Origin: Erinaceus europaeus
Lineage: Eukaryota; Chordata; Mammalia; Eulipotyphla; Erinaceidae
Assembly: GCF_950295315.1 (NCBI RefSeq)
Contig: NC_080171.1
Location: 97,859,445-97,923,444 of the forward strand
Direction: 5' to 3'
Length of the DNA: 64,000 nucleotides
The position numbers and the translations under genes were made by a program. Below are positions 31,166 to 42,117 of this stretch, piece after piece (positions within the stretch are counted from its first letter, which is position 1; every line of letters begins with the position of its first letter). Below the pieces are notes generated by a model, which was not told the origin of the DNA, ran no database searches, and saw only the letters and a list, made by a program, of their open reading frames with translations.

Positions 31166-32522
31166 TGAAGTAGCTCCATGAAGGGTTGAAGCTCAGGGAT
31201 GATGACAATTTCAGTCTCTACTGACTTGGCCTATTCCAAACCTCCCTCATGCTGGCTGTGGGCTTTGGCCAAATCAGACGGAGCAGGCCACTCCTAGCTG
31301 AATCCTTCTGCATTTGGGTTAGGGCAGAAGATGCGGACCAGGTGGTTAGTAGTCAGAGCCCCCAGAGTCAGAGACTGGTCCCTTCATAACCTCAAGCCAT
31401 AATAGCTTATATACAGCTGCTAGAGCCATGGTGTTTGTTTATTACCAGAGAACAAAAGCCTGCATGGCTTTCTAGGCCTTCAGTCAGCTGGGTTGGAGGC
31501 AAGGGGGTGGCGGCTAGATGACCTCCTTGTCTACAGAACTGGTGGGCTGGACTTGGTCATCAGGGTCCTCGGTTTCCATGATCCTAAACAGGTCCCCTAA
31601 ATCCTTGCTAATGACTGCTCTTAGTCACATCAACACCTCAGGAGCAGGAGCCAAAGACAGGTAGGTCCTGAATCTATGTATGGATTCCTTCATTTCTCCT
31701 GGCTCTAAATTGTGTGACAGCTGCTGTGATGGCGTGTGTGTGTATGTGTAGAGGGTGGAGGTGGGGGGTAGGAATCCTCTCATGGGAACCCCCCAGAGTG
31801 GAGATGTTGCTCACTATTATGGATCAGGGTAGACTTCCTTCTGACAAAGACTGACAACCTGGTACAGTCTGGGAGGACACCTCCCTCACCACACAGGACA
31901 CAGGTCCTGGCTACCTTGTTAGCTTCAGGGAATGCTGGTCCTGAATATAGGAAATGTCCAGTGGAGGGGGGACCCTGATCCAGGAGCACCTCCTGTGCTC
32001 AGTTCAGTTCTGTGGGGGTGCTTTGTGTCCCGTCATCTCTTTTATCTCATGTAGTCAGGTGTCAGAGCATGGAAGCCCCTTTTGCCAGGGAGGTGGTGGG
32101 TTTGGGTTCTGGCTGGGTCTTTCTCTTTCTCTGTGAGTGGATTTCAGTGAAAGGACATTGAAAGGGAGCATTCTGGGCTCTACCTTCTGAGTTGGCTGTC
32201 AGTTCCAGGAATTCTCACTTTAACATTAAATTTTCCAGGAGGGAAATATGAAAAGTCCAGAGAATTCAGGCAAAAGCTTTAAGAAGTACAACCTTAAAGG
32301 CTCCCAGGTTAGTAGCTTTGTGACTCTCCACTTCTCAGAAGGTGCAGGGGGCAGCTGGAGATTCCCTCTTCTCCTGATGCTGCTCTGGCTGGAGACTGGT
32401 AACTATGTAGGTGCTATCTTTGTACAGATGTTCTTGAGATCCTCACCCCCTCTTCTGGTGCCTGATGTCATCTGGGACCTGATTAGGGTCCATCAGCCCT
32501 GAGAGGAGAGGATGTAGGGGTC
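31166..32522. other. Long unique stretch
   Basis: About 1.35 kb with no SINE, unusual for this window. No supported exon or repeat. Confidence 0.4.
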
Positions 32523-32528
32523 CCAGGT

Positions 32529-32915
32529 TGCCAGGCTAGCTTTGCGGGTGGGGCAGGAACTCCTGGCTGAACTGGGAACACAGTTCAATCTTTATTGATG
32601 AGCGGTAATGCAGTGCAATCTATCTAATCTCTATTCATTAGAAAATCCTGTCCTTTATATCTTCTGAGGCAGAAGTGTTAGGTTGGAAGAGAAAGTACAT
32701 AGGATAGGGGTTGGGGAGAAGGAAAAAGCGCATGCTTGGAAGTATCAAGCTTGCATCTAACCAGTGGGGATTAAACCAATGCCCTGTAGGCAGGGCGGGT
32801 CTCAGGTAAAGCAGTGATTATGTAAATAGACCACAGTGTTAAGCAATGCAAGCGAACCTAACATGATGATCAAAACACAAGGGGTCTTAGAAGCAGAATT
32901 AGAAGCAGACCAACA
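32529..32915 (-). mobile_element. Solo LTR 3 with perfect 6-bp target duplication
   Basis: On the minus strand it starts TGTTGGTCTGCTTCTAATTC and ends ...CTAGCCTGGCA; 387 bp. CCAGGT flanks it at 32523-32528 and 32916-32921. Reversed GATATAAA at about 32654-32661 and reversed AATAAA at 32591-32596 give the promoter and polyadenylation elements of an LTR. Confidence 0.88.
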
Positions 32916-32921
32916 CCAGGT

Positions 32922-33640
32922 TTTTACCAATGGGGACTTGAATTCACAGCCTATGGATTGCTTGGCCTCTTTAAGCCTTGTTTGCATAATGGGGAGAAAG
33001 GCCCATCCTTCAAAGGTCTGTGCAAGGACCTTGCATGCAGGGATCTTTTTGAGCCAATGACTTCCCTCCTCAGAGGGAGGCCCAAGACTTTGAGATAATT
33101 CTGGGAGGATACTGGAGAATGTCTATACAGGTTTGAACCTGCACTTTCTTGATACCAGACTCAACATTCTCAAGTCCAATTGTCTCTAGTTTGGGAGCCA
33201 GCAACGGATAAGGTAAGTCTAGGCTTTGCTCTTCGTGGCTTCCAGTTCTGTGGTGGAGATAGAATTTACTCTAAAACATTTAAAAACCATGTTAACTATG
33301 AAGTGGGAGGCAGAGAGGCTGTGGAAGCCCAGGAGAGACTCCTGACCAAATCTTGTAGTTGATGGTGGTTAGAAAAAGCTTCCTAGAGAAAGAAGCATTG
33401 CAGGTAAGACTTTTAAGATGAGGCAGGTTTTCTTAAGGAACAAAGTGTGTAGAGAGTATTAAGACTGAAGATACAGGCACGAACACCTGGAAGTGAGAGT
33501 TTGGGGGAATGTTCCGTGGCTTGAGATAAAGTGGTGAGGGAGTTGCTACAAATCAGGGAGGAGGACTGTTGGGGCCATGGCATGCAGGGTCACAGACCCT
33601 CAGAGCCTTGGAGCCATATTGCATGATTTGGCCTTTCTGT
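32922..33640. other. Unique stretch with a MIR-like end
   Basis: About 32940-33030 ('CTTTAAGCCTTGTTTGCATA' then ATGGGGAGAAAGG) is MIR-like. 33290-33610 resembles an unplaced ancient repeat. No gene is called. Confidence 0.35.
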
Positions 33641-33641
33641 G

Positions 33642-33928
33642 TTTTTTTTTTTAATTTTTAAAATTTCTTTATTGGAGGATTAATGGTTTACAGTTGACAG
33701 CAAAACACAATAGTTTGCACATGCACAACATTTCCCACTTTTCCACATAACAATTCAACTCCCACTAGGTCTTCCTCTGCCATCATGTTCTAGGACCTGA
33801 CCCCCCCACCCCACCCCAGTGTCTTTTCCTTTGGTGCAATACACCAACTCCAGTCCAAGTTCTGCTTAGTGTCTTCCCTTCTGATCTTGTTTTTCATCTT
33901 CTTTCTATGAGTGAGATCATCTCTTATT
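33642..33928 (-). mobile_element. L1 3'-end fragment
   Basis: Reversed poly-A, 'TTTCTTTATTGGAGGATTAA', 'ACAATAGTTTGCACATGCAC', 'CTTTGGTGCAATACACC' and 'TGAGTGAGATCATCTC'. Confidence 0.8.
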
Positions 33929-34010
33929 CATCCCACTTTAAATATGGGAAACCAAGATCAGAAAAAGTAGAGAGACTCATCCAGGTCCCGCAGCTGGTAG
34001 AAAGCAAGTC
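33929..34010 (-). repeat. MIR-like fragment
   Basis: 'ATGGGAAACCAAGATCAGAA' and 'CATCCAGGTCCCGCAGCTGG' fit a reversed MIR. Confidence 0.45.
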
Positions 34011-34284
34011 TACTGTCACCCACAGGTCGCTTTGCTCTGCCTCCACAGGTAGACTGTCATCCATGAAGCCATGCTACTACCTGGGCAAGTCCTAGATGTT
34101 TATAGGTAGAGAAAGGGCACAGATCCAACTCCGGAGAAGTAGGCAGAACAGCAAAGCATGACCCTCAACACTGTGAAGATGCCAAGTCTGGCAAGTCTAT
34201 TTTTTCTTCTGCCTCCCTGGATCTACAGGTGCCATTCACCTGGACACCTGCATCAAGAATTATGTATGTAAAATAGGTAGAGCT

Positions 34285-35301
34285 TCCAATAGCACAGCTA
34301 TATACAAGATACTGGATACTGTCCAGCAAACCATAACAAAGGGACTTTTCAAAGTTAACCCAATTAACAAATAATGTGATGATAATATTAACTATCAATT
34401 GTCTTTTTGAACCCTAAGACAGCAGGAACCTCACATCTTCACTATAGAGCCCCTACTTCCCCCAGTCCTGGAACCCTTGGATAGGGCCCACTTTCCCATA
34501 TGCATCTCCCAATCCAAACCAAATAATATTGCATCCGCCGATCACAACCTAACCAAAGCAACGATTGTCACCTCAACATGCTTCAACTCAGACTGTATCC
34601 AGAGACTTCACGTGTGGAATGACAACCCTTCAACTTCATTACTCGGGTGAGACCTTTCCTTTTATAGTACACTCTAATTTCATCTCAGGTAGTTCACTTT
34701 CTAACAAAGTCCCATAACCTAGATATACACCAGTTTCTGTGAGAGAGAGCTTATGTGCACACGTATCCATAAACTACTGCAAAATATATACCTGAAAGCA
34801 GAAGTACACTAGAGTTTGCAGTGAGTACCTCCCTAACACTTCCTCTCCACTATTCCAAGCTTGGGATCCATGATTGCTCAACAAATTGTTTGGCTTCATA
34901 TGTTAACTCTCTTTTCTTTTCAATCACCAGGTTCCAGATGCCACCAGGATGCTGGCTAGGCTTCCCTGGATTGAAGACCCCACCAATGTGTCCTGGAGCT
35001 CAGCTTCCCCAGAGACACACCTTACTAGGGAAAGAGAGGGGCAGACTGGGAGTATGGACCGACCAGTCAACGCCCATGTTCAGTGGGGAAGCAATTACAG
35101 AAGCCAGACCTTCTACCTTCTGCAACCCTCAATGACCCTGGGTCCATGCTCCCAGAGGGCTAGAGAATGGGAAAGCTACCATGGGAGGGGGTGGGTTATG
35201 GGGATTGGGTGGTGGGAATTGTGTGGAGTTGTACCCCTCCTACCTTATGTTTTTGTTCATTAATCCTTTCTTAAATAAAAAATTAAAAAAAAAACAAAAA
35301 A
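34285..35301 (+). mobile_element. H-type retroposon, 5'-truncated, with poly-A and target duplication
   Basis: AAAATAGGTAGAGCT occurs at 34270-34284 and again at 35302-35316, and the 3' end is AAATAAAAAATTAAAAAA. These are hallmarks of L1-machinery retroposition. The copy is colinear, in the opposite direction, with 36090-37130. Its last 60 bases (…GTGGAGTTGTACCCCTCC…TTTTTGTTCATTAATCC) resemble the L1 3' end. No long ORF. The family name is unknown to me. Confidence 0.8.
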
Positions 35302-35414
35302 AAAATAGGTAGAGCTGTGTGATGCAGTCCTTGCACATGCTCTTCCTGGGACATTTTTGCTGAGGTGCTCTTACTGAAGTGTACACTCTTCCTATTACAT
35401 TTCGTGTTTTTTGT

Positions 35415-35568
35415 TTTTTTTTGTTTTTTGACACCAGCAGACCTGCTTCACTGCCTGTGAAGCGACTCCCCTGCAGGTGGGGAGCTGGGGGCTCGAACCG
35501 GGATCCTTATGCCGGTCCTTGTGCTTTGCTCCATGTGTGATTAACTACTGTGCTACTGCCCGACTCTC
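35415..35568 (-). repeat. SINE type A, 3'-truncated
   Basis: Only the head half is present: 'AGACCTGCTTCACTGCCTGT', 'GGCTCGAACCGGGATCCTTA' and 'GTGCTACTGCCCGACTCTCC'. TATTACATTTC lies on both sides (35393 and 35572). Confidence 0.8.
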
Positions 35569-36089
35569 CCTTATTACATTTCTGATTAAAACCGCCTCCT
35601 CAGAGAAACCTTGCCTCCACCTGTGCTTCCCCTCCCCCCAATCATTCACTTCTGAAATGATAGTTGGATAGAATAATAGGTGGATGGATTGATATCTGCA
35701 TTAATATAATACAGCATAATATGCTGCACACACACACGTACAAGATATAATATAAAATAACTCTATTGTGTTATTTTCTAGAACAGAAGGCCATACAAGT
35801 GGGGACTTTGTTTTGTTCCCACTATAATCAAAGCTCCTGAAATAGTGTCTGTCACTTATCAGGCTCACAATAATTTATTTATTCAGTGAATAAAGGAACA
35901 ATCCAGCCTGCACTTGATCGTCATTATTTACTCCTCCTGGCTCTCTCTGAACTGGACTTTCCTTAATCATCCAATGCAGTACACTTTGCTCACCACCTCT
36001 TCTGCTCCAGAGGGCACAAGATTTGGGAGATTTGGTCTTTCTATGAATCCTATGTCCCATCCAGAACAGACTCACTAGTCTTTCACTGT
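35569..36089. other. Unique/L2-like stretch
   Basis: 35576-35660 ('CCTCCTCAGAGAAACCTTGC') is L2-like in reverse. 35790-35890 ends with a 'CAATAATTTATTTATTCAGT' motif typical of old interspersed repeats. Confidence 0.4.
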
Positions 36090-37440
36090 TTTTTTTTTTC
36101 CTTTAAAAAAATTTTTTTTTATTTATTTAAAAATGGAGACATTAACAAAACCGTAGGATAGGAGGGGTACAACTCCACCACCAGATCTCCATATCCCATC
36201 CCCTCCCCTGATAGCTTTCCTATTCTTTATCCCTCTGGGAGTATAGACCCAAGGTCATTGTGGGTTGTAGAAGGTGGAAGGTCTGGCTTCTGTAATTGCT
36301 TCCCTGATGAACATGGGCATTGACTGGTCGATCCATACTCCCAGTCTGCCTCTCTCTTTCCCTGGTAGGGTGGGTCTCTGGGGAAATGGAGCTCCAGGAC
36401 ACATTGGTGGGGTCTTCAGTCCAGGGAAGTCTGGTCGGCATCATGCTGGCATCTGGAACCTGGTGGCTGAAAAGAGAGTTAACATACAAAGCCAAACAAA
36501 TTGTTGAACAATTATGGACCTAAAGGCTGGAATAGTGCTGATGAAGTGTTGGGGGGGGGGTACTCACTGCAGACTATTGTGTACTTTTGCTTTCAGGTAT
36601 ATATTTTGCCCTAATTTATGGACACATGTGAACATATGCTCTATCTCATGGGACCTGGTGTATATCTAGGTTTTGAGACTTTGTTAGAAAGTGAACCATC
36701 TGGAATGGAATTAGAGAATACTATGAAAGGAAAGGTCTCACCTGAGTAATGAAGCTGAAGCGTTGTCATTCCACATATGAAGTCTCCAGACACAGTCTGA
36801 AGTGAAGCATGCTGAGGTGGCATGATGATTAGGTGGCATGGTTGATTAGGTTGGGATCGGCAGATGCAATATTATTTGGTATGAATTGACAGAAGCATGC
36901 AGGAAAGTGTGCCCCACCCTACGGTCCCAGGACTGGGGGAAATATAGGCTCTATAGTGGAAATGTGAGGTTTCTGCTGTCTTAGGGTTCAAGAAGACAAT
37001 GGATAGTTATTGTTATCATCACATTGTTTGGTAATTGGGTTAGCTTTGAAAAGTCCCTTTGTTAGGACTTGCTGTATAATACCCAGCATCTTATATATAG
37101 CGGTGCCACCGGTTGCTTCTGTTCTCCCTGGTCTAGGCTTTTGAGAGAGTCAACATATCAAAGACTCAGCCTATGTATTCAAAAGACTCAGTCTTTGCTT
37201 TAAAAAGTTTGAGACATACCATCAATTTTCCTCTCTCATATTAATTAACTAGTGATTTATATGACTACACTTTAATAGGAGTGTACATAAACACCATTCC
37301 CACCACCAAAAGACTGTGTCCCATCCCACCCACCCACCTCCATCCCCCCGCCACCACAGGAAGCCAAATGTCCCCCCTCACCCTCACCCTCAAGGTTTTT
37401 TCTTTGGTGCCCTAGTTTTTATTTTTCCTATTTAAAAAAA
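36090..37440 (-). mobile_element. Longest H-type retroposon copy
   Basis: From the reversed tail (TTTAAAAAAATTTTTTTTTA at about 36102) through 'GGAGACATTAACAAAACCGT', 'GTTGACTGG'-type block, 'AGGTCTCACCTGAGTAATGA', 'TTATATATAGCGGTGCCACC' (reversed TATATAA-like) and 'ACACCATTCCCACCACCAAA' to a C-rich segment. It is about 1.35 kb and its real 5' end is unknown. An L1 3' end sits at its far side. Confidence 0.75.
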
Positions 37441-37529
37441 TTTCTTTATTGAGTGGTTAATGTTTTACAGTTGACAGTAAATACAATAGTTTGTACATGC
37501 TTAACATTTCCCAATTTTCCACATAATAC
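37312..37529. repeat. 218-bp direct repeat, left copy
   Basis: Identical to 39120-39337 except one base (C at 37377, T at 39185), with no gaps. It spans H-type sequence and the reversed L1 3' end from about 37440. It abuts retroviral LTR sequence at 37530. Confidence 0.95.
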
Positions 37530-38135
37530 TTTCGGGGTGTCTCTCTCCTTCTCCGGCAGGGTGTCCTTCAGGGGAAAGGTAACGGGCTGGTTCTTTCTCG
37601 CTCACGACAGGGGTGACACGAAGTAAAAGACACCAGGGGACTCTTAGCGTGAATCTAGAATCTGAGTCCTTGAGTCCCAGAATCCTAGAGTCCGTTTATT
37701 AGCAAAATTGACATGAGTTAAATAGAAAAGCAATGGAGGTAATTATTGTTGAAATATGACAGAAATTACAGGTTTCTTAACAGTCAGCATGCCCCCAAGG
37801 TAGGGGGCTGGTATGACAGGAATTGATGAGATACAAAACAATTATTTTCCATGACACAAGCAACTTAATTATCCAAAGGTATTTGAGAGAAGCATAGGGG
37901 TTAAACCCGTAGGGTGAGACAGAAAGAAGATGAATATCAAAAGGCCATATAGTTTGGAATTCCTCTTGTCTGGGGTCTGAGGTGTGTGATGAAGTGTGTG
38001 ATAAGGTGTGTTCTTCTGTGATCAGAAGGTGACTTTGAATGAGTGAATCTGCGGCCATGTGGCCTGCAGTTAATGGAGGGAAGTACTGTGGTATCTGTGG
38101 GCCTGAGAGTCAAGAAGGAAAGAACCAAGTGTGAG
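37530..38135 (-). mobile_element. Retroviral 3' LTR (minus strand)
   Basis: It lies just past the env reading frame and a purine tract. Reading minus, AAGGGGGGAAA (about 38136-38147 reversed) is the likely polypurine tract, then a U3 of about 430 bases, AATAAA at 37700-37695 and a short U5-like end. The last bases before 37530 are CCCCGAAA. A CA that could be the true LTR end lies at about 37538. It is unrelated to solo LTRs 1-3. It has no second LTR. Confidence 0.75.
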
Positions 38136-38291
38136 TTTCCCCCCTTATGCTCACCTCAGTTGAGAGAGACTTACCAAGAGGTTATCTTCTCAGACCTCCA
38201 TCCAAAGATGGGGGTGGTTCTCCCTAAGCTCTATCAGGCTTACACATGTTCCCAACATCTCCTCCTAATTTCTTTAATTAATGAACTGTGT

Positions 38292-39119
38292 TTATGGATC
38301 AATGTCAGTTAGAGCATTTCTTTCCTCTAAAGGAATACGAGTGTAAGGGTGAACTGAGACTCTCTGTACTGTAACATTAATTATGTCATGTATGCGTTTC
38401 TTGAGGAATTGAATGAGGCAAGGAATAATCAGCGATAGAGCTACCATAGCTAGCAAAGGGCCTAGGAGAGGTAGAAGCCAAGCAGTTAAAGGAGAAGAGA
38501 ACCAGGAGTTAGTATTGAAAGGGGAAAAGGAATTCTTAATATCATGGCTAAGTTTGTGCAAGGTATCAACATTCTGTTCTACAAATCCAATTTCATTTAC
38601 AAAAAAACAACATTCTTCCTGCAATGCCAGGCAAAGACCACCCCGTTCTGCATATATTAAGTCCAAACCATGACGGTTGTGGAGTACCACCTTGGCAAGG
38701 GAGTTTATCTGTCTCTGGAGAGACTCCAAGCTGTCAGAGGTAAAGTCAACGGACTGTTGGAGCTGATTTTCAATGCGTCCAGCAGCATAGAGAGATTTTC
38801 CCAAAGCTCCAGCAGCAATTCCAAGGGAAGCGGTTCATCCGATTCCAACAATCAGAGGGAGAAAAACTGCACGTCTGGTCCTCCGGTGGGTAGCCATCGC
38901 CAGCTGATGAAATTTTTCTTCTTCATAGAGGGTCAGCTGTGGAACAAGAGAAACTAGGAGGCAAGGACCAGGTAGAGAAGAATTGACACGAAAATATAGG
39001 GTGGTGTTGCACCAAAACACAAACAGAGAAGGTGCATACACACTAGAAGTCAAGGTGAGGTTCCTTGAACATCGAGGAACACTGGGGGTAAAAGAAGAGG
39101 TCAATAAACATGTAAGAAT
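38292..39119 (-). pseudogene. Endogenous retrovirus env, C-terminal half (SU end and TM), disrupted
   Basis: Retroviral envelope glycoprotein remnant. The upstream frame (to 38838) holds the last part of the surface subunit, with N-glycosylation-type sites, a basic furin-like RRTRR site and the start of a hydrophobic fusion peptide. A single TGA at 38835-38837 breaks the frame. The same frame continues to TAA at 38292 with about 180 residues of the transmembrane subunit: heptad region, an immunosuppressive-domain-like stretch, a CX6CC motif (CLALQEECC), and a membrane anchor (WLLPLLGPLLAMVALSLIIP) with a short cytoplasmic tail. CX6CC is typical of gamma-type and type-D envelopes. The 5' end is cut inside SU at 39119. 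As it stands it cannot make a full envelope. Confidence 0.9.
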
Positions 39120-39337
39120 GACTGTGTCCCATCCCACCCACCCACCTCCATCCCCCCGCCACCACAGGAAGCCAAATGTCCCCCTTCACCCTCACCCTCA
39201 AGGTTTTTTCTTTGGTGCCCTAGTTTTTATTTTTCCTATTTAAAAAAATTTCTTTATTGAGTGGTTAATGTTTTACAGTTGACAGTAAATACAATAGTTT
39301 GTACATGCTTAACATTTCCCAATTTTCCACATAATAC
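39120..39337. repeat. 218-bp direct repeat, right copy
   Basis: Right-hand partner of 37312-37529. Beyond 39337 the L1 3' UTR continues without a break (AACTCCCACTAGG), so this copy carries the natural right flank, and the left copy carries the natural left flank. Confidence 0.95.
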
Positions 39338-39465
39338 AACTCCCACTAGGTCCTCTTCCATTCTGTTCCAGGACCTGAACCCTCCCCCTCACCCACCCCA
39401 GAGGACTTGAACCCTCCCCTTCACCCACCCCAGAGTCTTTTACTTTGGTGCAATACACCATTTTT
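39248..39465 (-). mobile_element. L1 3'-end fragment
   Basis: 'TTTCTTTATTGAGTGGTTAA', 'CTCCCACTAGGTCCTCTTCC' and 'TTACTTTGGTGCAATACACC'. A short stretch ('CCCAGAGGACTTGAACCCTC') is internally doubled at about 39375-39435. Confidence 0.8.
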
Positions 39466-39467
39466 TT

Positions 39468-39816
39468 AAAAAGATATTTTATTTATATATTGGATCAAGG
39501 CAGAGAGAAATCAAGAGGGAAAGAGGAGATAGAGAAAAAGAGAGACATCTGTAGGACTGCTCCACCATCATGAAGCTTCTTCCCTCCTGGTGGGCATTAG
39601 GGCTGGAACCTGGGTCCTTCAACTCTAATGTGCGCACTACTGACTGGCCCATTCTTTTCTATTTTTAATATTTCATTTTTAGTGAGAGAAATACAGAGAG
39701 AAAGGTCAGGACACTGTGCAACTCTTGCTTATAGTGGTGCTGGGGGATTGAACCTGGGACCTTGTAGCCTCAAGCATGAAAATCTTTTTCATAACCATTA
39801 TGCTGTCTCTCCAGTC
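39468..39816 (-). repeat. SINE type B followed by SINE type C
   Basis: 39468-39653 is B ('GACATCTGTAGGACTGCTCC', 'GGCTGGAACCTGGGTCCTTC'). 39654-39816 is C ('GGGGGATTGAACCTGGGACC', 'CATAACCATTATGCTGTCTC'). In the sense direction the order is C then B. Confidence 0.75.
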
Positions 39817-39864
39817 CTTTTTATTTTATTTTATTTTATTTTATTTTATTTTATTTTATTTTAA
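39817..39864. repeat. (TTTTA)n microsatellite
   Basis: About nine TTTTA units next to the SINE C head. Confidence 0.9.
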
Positions 39865-39984
39865 CCTTGTGATCATCTTTTTTCCTTAACAGTGATTTCA
39901 ACTTCCTGAATGCACCCTGCTCTTGGCTTCCCAAAGCTGATAGTTAATTTCCAGACCCACTTTATCAGCTGAGAGGAGGAAAAT

Positions 39985-40260
39985 GACTACTGCAGAATTA
40001 CCTGGTTGTTTATATTTTTCTTGCTATGTAATTGTGTTTGGTCTTAGCATGTAAATTGGGCCATAATTACTGTATAATTTATAGTTTTTATATCTTATAA
40101 CAAGTTAGTGTCTAAATCACACACCCCCACGTAAATACTTTAAAATTATTCAGTAATTACTTATTTACATTATAATTAAAAATAAGTAATTAGCATACAT
40201 TTACAAAGGATTTACATACTTATTTCTAGATATCAGTTCTTGGCAGTGCAAGTGGGATCT
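39985..40260. promoter_or_regulatory. Candidate conserved enhancer island 5
   Basis: Repeat-free, AT-rich: 'TTAGCATGTAAATTGGGCCA', 'TAATTACTGTATAATTTATA' and a perfect 13-base inverted repeat (TAATTACTTATTT at 40154-40166; complement at 40180-40192) that places TAATTA sites in opposite orientations. Confidence 0.45.
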
Positions 40261-40454
40261 TTGGCTGTTAATAAAATGGAAAAAGAAGATGCTTCCCCAG
40301 GTTGAGGAAAGGGATGTGGTTTGGGGGAGGGAGGTCCCTCGGTTTTTCTGATGTGGTAGGTGGACAGGGGGAAAGGACCAGGAAAGGAGAAAACCAAAAA
40401 AAAAAAAAAGCTCCTTAGGGCTTTAGGAGAGAAGAATGAGATCTTCCCCTTTTC

Positions 40455-40567
40455 TTTCTTTTCTTATTGCCATCAGGTTTATCTCTGGGGCTTGGTGCCA
40501 GCATAATGAATCCACCACTCTCAGTGGCCATTTTTCTCTGTCTCCTTTCTTTTCTTCTTTCTTCCTC

Positions 40568-40615
<48 letters not shown>

Positions 40616-40800
40616 TCCTTCTTTCTTTTATTTGATAGAACAGAGAGGAATTGGGAGGTAAGAGGAAGATAAGGGAAGAGAAAGAGAGACACACGCAGCC
40701 CTGCTTCACCAACTGTGATGTTTCCCTCCTGCAGGTAGGGAGCTGGGGGCTTGAACCAGCTTGTTACACATTGTAATGTGTGCTCAACCATCCAGCCCTC
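40455..40800 (-). repeat. SINE type B-long with (TTTC)n
   Basis: 'ATTGCCATCAGGTTTATCTC' tail block, (TTTC)n at about 40569-40617, 'GATAGAACAGAGAGGAATTG' and 'GGGGCTTGAACCAGC' head. Confidence 0.8.
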
Positions 40801-42117
40801 CAGAAGAATGAGACATTATTTCCTTTGAAACAGGTTTCATCTGCAGCTGAGGAAGTCAGGATGAACTGAGAGAAAAACTTTCTGATCCCATGAGGAAGAT
40901 GCCAGACATGGGGCTAACATTCTGGTCCTTCTCTTGACCCTGACTCTGTTTCAAAAATGATGACTCAGATGACTTTGCTTAAGTCAGTTGCTGTGCATGT
41001 GAGCTTGGCAAACTGGCTCCATCCCTACAGCAAGATGTATATAGCAAGTGGAAAAATAGAGACTCAATGTGATGAGTTCCCGTGGACTTCAAAGTGGTGG
41101 GGACTAAAGATCAGGGGGGCAGGTAGGGATGATACTGAGCTGGCTACCTCTGTCCCTTGGCCCCCAAACCCAGATGTCCTGCCTGTTGGGCACATTTGTA
41201 TCCAATACATTATTGGCCTCAGGTGAGCATGGTGTCTCAAAGGCAGAATCCATCATCACAGATGGCCTGCCCATGATGACGGCTCAGCTAGACATACTTC
41301 TTTGTTTGCAAGACACTGAGCTTTGTGCTGTTCCTTGGACCACCTGGTTGACTGCCTCTCTGTCCCCTGTTCTTTCAGACCTACAGCTTCTAGAAGGTGT
41401 GTGTCACAGGAACAGCTGTTTCCATGGTCAAATGCCAAGCATCCACCTCCTTGGCTGTAATTGACTCCTCCACTTGGACCACATCCGGGCCTCTCACTTC
41501 ACAGATCCCTACCCACCCTTTCCAAAGGTTCAGCATTTGCATCTTCTCCAAGGCAGTGAGAGTTATTGTGCATCCCATGGTGATGCTCTGTGAGACTTCA
41601 GTGAGTGACCAGGAGTGTGAATGTCATAGCTGGGGTCAGATGCAGTCTGCTCAGGATGCTCTGTTGGCCTTGCTTGGATAGTCCGATGTAATCAACTGGC
41701 CTTTCCTAAGGACGGTGCTACGTTGTGCTCTCCAGGCTGGTCTCTGCCACTGGTGGTTTGGACATCCAGCAATGAGTGTCAGGAGCTAGATGAACTTTGG
41801 TAGAGGGATCCCATGCTATAGACCTCCGTGCAGAGCCCCCAAATCCCTGCCTCTAGGGTGACTGTTCATGAGCTCAGGGGTGGGAGTGATGGGCTGAGGC
41901 TGGGGACTGGCTGACATCTGCCGACCAGGTCAGTCTATGTCCTTGTGTAACATCGGGCCTGTGGCAGATAGTCTCTGGTCGTGTCATATATGGCACAGAG
42001 ACCCTCACATGTGGTGTACATTCATGTGAAATACATCAGAACTTGATGTCAGCTATGCCCCTGCATCTTTCAAGTGGCACTGTTCTTTAATATTATTTTC
42101 TGGGATAATAAATTGTG
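40801..42117. other. Long unique stretch
   Basis: About 1.3 kb with no SINE or L1. Frames at 41129-41464 and 41397-41681 show no known domain or splice context. No gene is called. Confidence 0.4.

Noticed and set aside
37777..38058. 93-codon minus frame in the retroviral LTR
   Set aside because: It lies wholly in U3, after the env stop and polypurine tract. LTR coding is rare, and nothing in it is recognisable.
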